A stretch of DNA of 24,494 bases from JANQIV01 sp050117315. GTDB taxonomy: Bacteria; Bacteroidota; Ignavibacteria; Ignavibacteriales; Melioribacteraceae. The stretch lies in contig JASFMY010000111.1 of the NCBI GenBank assembly GCA_050117315.1, forward strand, positions 1-24,494. Direction: 5' to 3'. The stretch's first letter is position 1. Each line of letters opens with the position of its first letter. The notes beneath the pieces are model-generated. The model did not search any database. It saw only the letters and a program-made list of their open reading frames with translations, and had not been told where the DNA came from. Below, in pieces: positions 20,880-24,494 of the stretch. The translations under genes and the position numbers were made by a program.

Positions 20880-23456
20880 ATGAATATAAAACCCATAATT
20901 ATATTTTTACTTTGTACTATTATGTATTGTCAAAATGCAGATACTCTTTCTACGGTTAATGCAGATACTTTAGCCTCAACAGTTCCGGATTCGCTTTCGA
21001 AGAATAAGAACAATGATATTGACGATGTTGTATTTGCAAGCTCATCAGATTCACTCTTTTTTGATATAAGAAACAAAAAGATGTTTGTTTACGGTTCCGG
21101 CAAATTGAAGTATAAGGAAACCGAACTAAACAGCGGACTAATTAATGTCAATTTTCAAACAAATGATCTCGAAGCTTTCGGAGTAAAGGATACTGCCGAT
21201 ACCACATGGAAAAAATTAATGGACACCCCTGTACTTACCGAAGCCGGAGAAACATACAACGGCAATTCAATTAAATATAATTTCAAAACACAGCGTGGAT
21301 TTATTTCAGTAGCAAAAAACGACAAGGGCGATTCCAGGTACGAAGGTGCTAAAGTAAAAAAGGTAGACAAAGATATATATTTTATAGAAGACGGCATTTA
21401 TACAACATGTCCTCAAGACCCTCCGCATACACATTTTTACGCAAAAAAAATGAAAGTAATTCAAAAAGATAAAGTAATTGCAAAATGGGTTTTTATGTTT
21501 ATTGCAGGCGTGCCTGTCCCTCTGCCGATTCCTTTTGCAGTTTTTCCTACCGAAGCAGGCAGAAGATCAGGGGCAATTATTCCTTCTTACGGAAGTGATG
21601 CGGATCGGGGTTCGTACTTTAGAAATTTCGGATATTTTTTTGCACTAAGTGATTATTATGATTTAGCATTAACAGGCGACTATTACACGAAAGGAGGATA
21701 TGGAATACACAGCCGTGTGCGTTATAAAAAGAGATACGAATTTGACGGCAGCATCAGTTTTAATTATTCAAAAGAAACTGTGGGAGAAGTGGGTGACCCG
21801 GACAGATCAGAAGTGAAAGATTGGAATTTATCCGTATACCATAACCAAAAATTTAACCCTACAACCAGCCTAGATGTTAATCTTCAATTTCAATCCGGCA
21901 GTTATTACAAAAATAACAGCACTAATTATACTGAACTGTTATCCAAAAATATTACTTCAAATGCAACCCTAAGCAAGCGATGGGATGAATCGGGCAACAG
22001 TTTAACTATAAACTACTACCGTAATCAAAATCTTGAATCCGGTGATATTACAGAATATTTGCCAAACATTACATTCAACAAAAAACTGGTTTACCCTTTC
22101 AAAAGAGAAACCACAACAAATACCAGTGATCAATTATGGTATGAGTACATTAGCTATTCTTACAGTGCAAAACTGAAAAACCGGAGAAAAAGAGCCGACG
22201 GTGAACTTGAAATCAACAACGGAGTTCAACACAACGTTAGTTTAAGCGCTTCCCCCAAACTTGGTTATTTTAACATTTCACCCAGTATAAGCTATGAAGA
22301 GCTATGGTATCCAAACAGAATTCAAAAAGAAAACTTTATAATCGAAAACGAAGAGGACGGTGAAATTACCAGGGAAGATTCCGTTGTTGATAGAAAAATT
22401 GACGAGCTGAGTTTTGTTAGAACCTTTAGTTTAAGTTTATCTGCAAACACCAAGTTATACGGTATCTGGCAGCCCAATATCTTCGGAATTGAAGCATTCA
22501 GGCATACTCTTACACCTACAATCAGTTATAACTACACGCCTGATTTTTCCGATGAGTTTTGGGGATATTATGACTCTTATACGGACAAAGACGGAAATAA
22601 AGTTAAATACGATAAATTCGATGATGGTATATTCGGAGGTGCTTCAAGCGGCGAAAGCCAGCGTATAAATTTTTCTTTGGGTAATGTTTTTGAAATGAAA
22701 ACGGCCAAGGATCCTACCGATACGTCTTCACAGCAGCAGAAAATTCAACTCCTTAATTTAACAGCAAGCAGCAGCTACGATTTTGCCAAGGACAGCCTTA
22801 ATTTGGGTAACCTTAGCCTTAGTTATAGAACTCAAATTGGCGACCTGCTAAATCTAAGAGGAAGCTCTACTTATACTTTTTATGATTATCAAAACGGAAG
22901 TTATGTAAACGATTTTCTTGTTTCAAAAGGAAAAGGTTTATTTAGAATGACTAATTTTAGTTTTTCTGCATCAACAACACTGAGCGGTGAAAAAATACAG
23001 GGTGAAGAAAGAAACGGTGAAAGTCAGCAAGATCAACAACAGGCTGATGATGAAGATGATGGTTTGGGCAAAGCCGAGAGAACGGATTATATTTCGGACC
23101 TTGAAAAACAGGAGTCGGATTTTACAATACCGTGGAATTTAAGCCTGGATTTTAATTACAGTATTTCGAAAAGTAACCCGTTAAATGTTACACGTAGTTC
23201 GGATTTAGGTTTCAGTCTTGGGATGAATTTAACCAAAAACTGGAAAGTAACTTTACGCGGAAGTTATGATATTGAAAATGACGAAATCTCTGCCCCTTCG
23301 GTAACTATGTACCGTGACCTAGGCTGCTGGGAAGTTAATTTTTCATGGAACCCCTTGGGGCAGTACAGAGGTTATACTTTTAACATAAGAATGAAAGCTC
23401 CTGAACTTCAGGATATAAAAGTTGACAAATCCGGCGGAATATACTCCGGTTTTTAA
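20880..23456 (+). CDS. lptD: LPS-assembly outer-membrane protein LptD
   Basis: This is an 858-residue protein from the ATG at 20880. The hydrophobic N-terminus (MNIKPIIIFLLCTIMYC) is an export signal. Residues of about 55-230 form the OstA/LptA-like periplasmic domain (MFVYGSGKLKYKETELNSG, IYTTCPQDPPHTHFYAKKMK, then the VPVPLPIPFAVFPTEAGRRS segment characteristic of Bacteroidota-type LptD). The rest is a large barrel of alternating strands ending PSVTMYRDLGCWEVNFSWNP and YRGYTFNIRMKAP. With its lipoprotein partner it inserts lipopolysaccharide into the outer leaflet. The acidic insert with EERNGESQQDQQQADDEDD (about 708-735) is probably an extracellular or periplasmic loop. I see no obvious ribosome site, and the TTG just before the ATG is an alternative start. 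Confidence 0.87.
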   Translation: MNIKPIIIFLLCTIMYCQNADTLSTVNADTLASTVPDSLSKNKNNDIDDVVFASSSDSLFFDIRNKKMFVYGSGKLKYKETELNSGLINVNFQTNDLEAFGVKDTADTTWKKLMDTPVLTEAGETYNGNSIKYNFKTQRGFISVAKNDKGDSRYEGAKVKKVDKDIYFIEDGIYTTCPQDPPHTHFYAKKMKVIQKDKVIAKWVFMFIAGVPVPLPIPFAVFPTEAGRRSGAIIPSYGSDADRGSYFRNFGYFFALSDYYDLALTGDYYTKGGYGIHSRVRYKKRYEFDGSISFNYSKETVGEVGDPDRSEVKDWNLSVYHNQKFNPTTSLDVNLQFQSGSYYKNNSTNYTELLSKNITSNATLSKRWDESGNSLTINYYRNQNLESGDITEYLPNITFNKKLVYPFKRETTTNTSDQLWYEYISYSYSAKLKNRRKRADGELEINNGVQHNVSLSASPKLGYFNISPSISYEELWYPNRIQKENFIIENEEDGEITREDSVVDRKIDELSFVRTFSLSLSANTKLYGIWQPNIFGIEAFRHTLTPTISYNYTPDFSDEFWGYYDSYTDKDGNKVKYDKFDDGIFGGASSGESQRINFSLGNVFEMKTAKDPTDTSSQQQKIQLLNLTASSSYDFAKDSLNLGNLSLSYRTQIGDLLNLRGSSTYTFYDYQNGSYVNDFLVSKGKGLFRMTNFSFSASTTLSGEKIQGEERNGESQQDQQQADDEDDGLGKAERTDYISDLEKQESDFTIPWNLSLDFNYSISKSNPLNVTRSSDLGFSLGMNLTKNWKVTLRGSYDIENDEISAPSVTMYRDLGCWEVNFSWNPLGQYRGYTFNIRMKAPELQDIKVDKSGGIYSGF

Positions 23457-23512
23457 ACTAATAAAAATTCCCATGATCTTATAAAATTAAGAGGGTTTTG
23501 TATCAAAATAAT

Positions 23513-23965
23513 ATGATTAAGCAGTATTTAATAGATGGAAATAATGTAATCGGCAAAAGCAAAACACTTTGGCATGTTCAGAAAAAAGATAAGCAGCAAT
23601 CGAGAGAGCTGCTTGCTTTAATGGTCGACAGTTATTTTGCAGGAAAGAAAATCAAGGTGATTTTATATTTTGACGGATATCAAAATACGGCAATAACCTC
23701 TAAATCAAAAATAAATTATTCCAACAACAAACCGGCCGATGATTTGATACGAAGGGATATAGAAAACTTAGATAACCCGAGAATTTGTGCTGTTATCAGT
23801 TCTGATCATAGTATTCAAAATCTTGCTAAAGCATGTAGTTGCAAAGTAATTAAAAGCGAAGATTTTATTAAAAAGATAGAAACAGAACATGATAATGAAT
23901 CCGAACAAGCAAGGATAAAAAACATTGATAACGATGAGATAAAAAAAATGTTCGGGATTAGTTAA
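23513..23965 (+). CDS. NYN-domain protein, YacP/Rae1-like endoribonuclease
   Basis: This is a 150-residue protein from the ATG at 23513. The first strand YLIDGNNVIG gives the catalytic Asp8 and the DGNN motif of NYN/PIN-like nucleases. LYFDG and PADDLIRRDIEN add the other acidic residues, and VISSDHSIQNLAKA completes the fold. These motifs match YacP (DUF901), of which Rae1 cleaves mRNA on the ribosome. A TTG at 23498 would add five residues, but GAGGG lies only two bases before it and 17 before the ATG, so the ribosome site does not decide the start; homology favours the ATG. It follows lptD by 56 bases and may be cotranscribed. The C-terminal 25 residues are charged. Confidence 0.78.
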   Translation: MIKQYLIDGNNVIGKSKTLWHVQKKDKQQSRELLALMVDSYFAGKKIKVILYFDGYQNTAITSKSKINYSNNKPADDLIRRDIENLDNPRICAVISSDHSIQNLAKACSCKVIKSEDFIKKIETEHDNESEQARIKNIDNDEIKKMFGIS

Positions 23966-24126
23966 ATGTTATGAGTCCCCTCGAAAAAGGTAAGAGAAAA
24001 AACCTGACAAAAAAATAAGATCGCTGAATTTAAGAGAAAATTCCATAACGGGAAATAAAAGTACGTGGATATTTTAAGACCACAGTGTTTGCATATTCAA
24101 TGGCGGTCTCGATCAACTTTGGAAGA
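23966..24126. other. Spacer without recognisable gene
   Basis: The stretch is AT-rich and contains no intact gene with a start. A minus-strand frame of about 38 codons ends at 24030-24032 (contains ETAIEYANTVVLKYP), but it has no start codon and no family that I know. Confidence 0.4.
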
Positions 24127-24192
24127 ATAGAGTTTCTGCGAAATTAGATATCTAAACGTTTTGTCATTTCGATCCCGATGTTTTTTATCGGG
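24127..24192. repeat. Inverted partial copy of the 128-bp MITE-like element
   Basis: Bases 24127-24172 match the reverse complement of 4937-4982 at 45 of 46 positions, including the terminal AGAGTTTCTGC end and TAGATATCTAAACG. It continues into a hairpin TCCCGAT/ATCGGGA (24173-24192 region). The other terminal repeat is missing: the sequence runs straight into the IS110-type fragment. Confidence 0.75.
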
Positions 24193-24342
24193 AATAAGAT
24201 TGATTCAAAAAAAATAGCCGACTTAATGAGAAGTAATCATTTCCCGATTAGTTATGTTTATTCCAAGGGAATGAGATCAACAAGAGACCTCTTAAGAAGA
24301 AGAACACGGTTTATGAAAGTAAGAGCAGAAGCATATGCTCAC
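24193..24342 (+). pseudogene. IS110/IS1111-type transposase fragment
   Basis: An open stretch encodes NKIDSKKIADLMRSNHFPIS, YVYSKGMRSTRDLLRRRTRF and MKVRAEAYAH. This matches the region after the N-terminal RuvC-like domain of IS110-family transposases as I know it (..KID..KIA.LLR...P.AYVYP..MRATRDLLRRR...RAE..AH..). Only about 50 of 300-plus residues remain. The part before it is replaced by the MITE-like repeat, and after AH the sequence turns into unrelated codons and a stop at 24367-24369. It is a dead remnant. Confidence 0.7.
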
Positions 24343-24476
24343 ACCTACCCGTTGTATCTTTTAACGTAGGCGGGCCTGTCCACCGAAGTTGTTTCTGAAG
24401 CGTCCTGAAAAAGGTTGACTGTATTATTAGATATTTTTGTTAAATAAATATAGTCATTCTTATAGTTTTATTCTAT

Positions 24477-24494
24477 CGATCAGCTAGCTGATCG
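24477..24494. other. Perfect 18-bp palindrome at the window end
   Basis: CGATCAGCTAGCTGATCG is its own reverse complement and stands at the very last bases. It is far more GC-rich than its surroundings. It may be a protein-binding site, part of a longer inverted repeat cut by the window, or an assembly or contig-end artefact. Confidence 0.5.

Noticed and set aside
24030..24150. Minus-strand frame containing ETAIEYANTVVLKYP
   Set aside because: It is short, has no start codon or known family, and is cut by the MITE-like repeat.

Overview
The window looks like a chromosomal segment of an AT-rich, diderm, FCB-group bacterium, most likely an Ignavibacteria/Melioribacter-type lineage. The indications are a secreted protein with a C-terminal type IX secretion (T9SS) sorting tail, a DUF5103 T9SS plug-like protein, a Bacteroidota-type LptD, a DUF6261 protein, and NfnAB next to a three-subunit proton-translocating transhydrogenase. 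This placement is inferred from gene content and remembered family features; no search was run.

Left accessory region (1-4982). A DUF6261 gene enters from outside the window. It is followed by two direct copies of a vapBC-like toxin-antitoxin module, with start codons 3.2 kb apart. Both copies carry the same in-frame TAG at codon 12 of vapC. Copy 1 keeps an intact vapB with a recognisable promoter and palindromic operator. Copy 2 has lost those and carries a frameshift in vapB. Between the copies lie a small conserved-looking gene, a secreted protein of unknown role, a DUF456 N-terminal stub and an internally deleted IS1634-like transposase. A 128-bp palindromic element with perfect 18-bp terminal inverted repeats closes the region.

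Redox region (5010-10858). Electron-bifurcating NfnA-NfnB (minus strand) faces PntA1-PntA2-PntB (plus strand) across a 402-bp spacer. The plus-strand leader of pntA contains hairpins with mutually exclusive pairings, including two terminator-like structures. The spacer between pntA1 and pntA2 holds a nested inverted repeat.

Middle region (11054-16578). A lone 72-aa gene, bounded by strong terminators, converges on a T9SS-secreted YCF48/FN3 protein. Next is a tight five-gene minus-strand operon: fluoride channel FluC/CrcB, DUF190, PAP2 phosphatase, AmgK-like sugar kinase and MurU-like nucleotidyltransferase.

Envelope region (16716-23965). A DUF4097 protein with a strict 18-residue TSGGDI repeat is followed, after a terminator, by a tight plus-strand cluster. 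It contains a small protein, the DUF5103 protein, a Gfo/Idh/MocA oxidoreductase (possibly GnnA-like), a lipoprotein, LptD and a NYN-domain RNase-like protein. The theme is outer-membrane and lipopolysaccharide assembly.

Right edge (23966-24494). There are no intact genes here. It holds an inverted half-copy of the 128-bp element joined to an IS110-type transposase fragment, and the window ends in a perfect 18-bp palindrome. I found no CRISPR array, rRNA or tRNA. The most unusual signals are the twin vapC copies sharing a nonsense codon, the pntA leader and the mobile-element wreckage. I did not find a clearly new multi-gene system.
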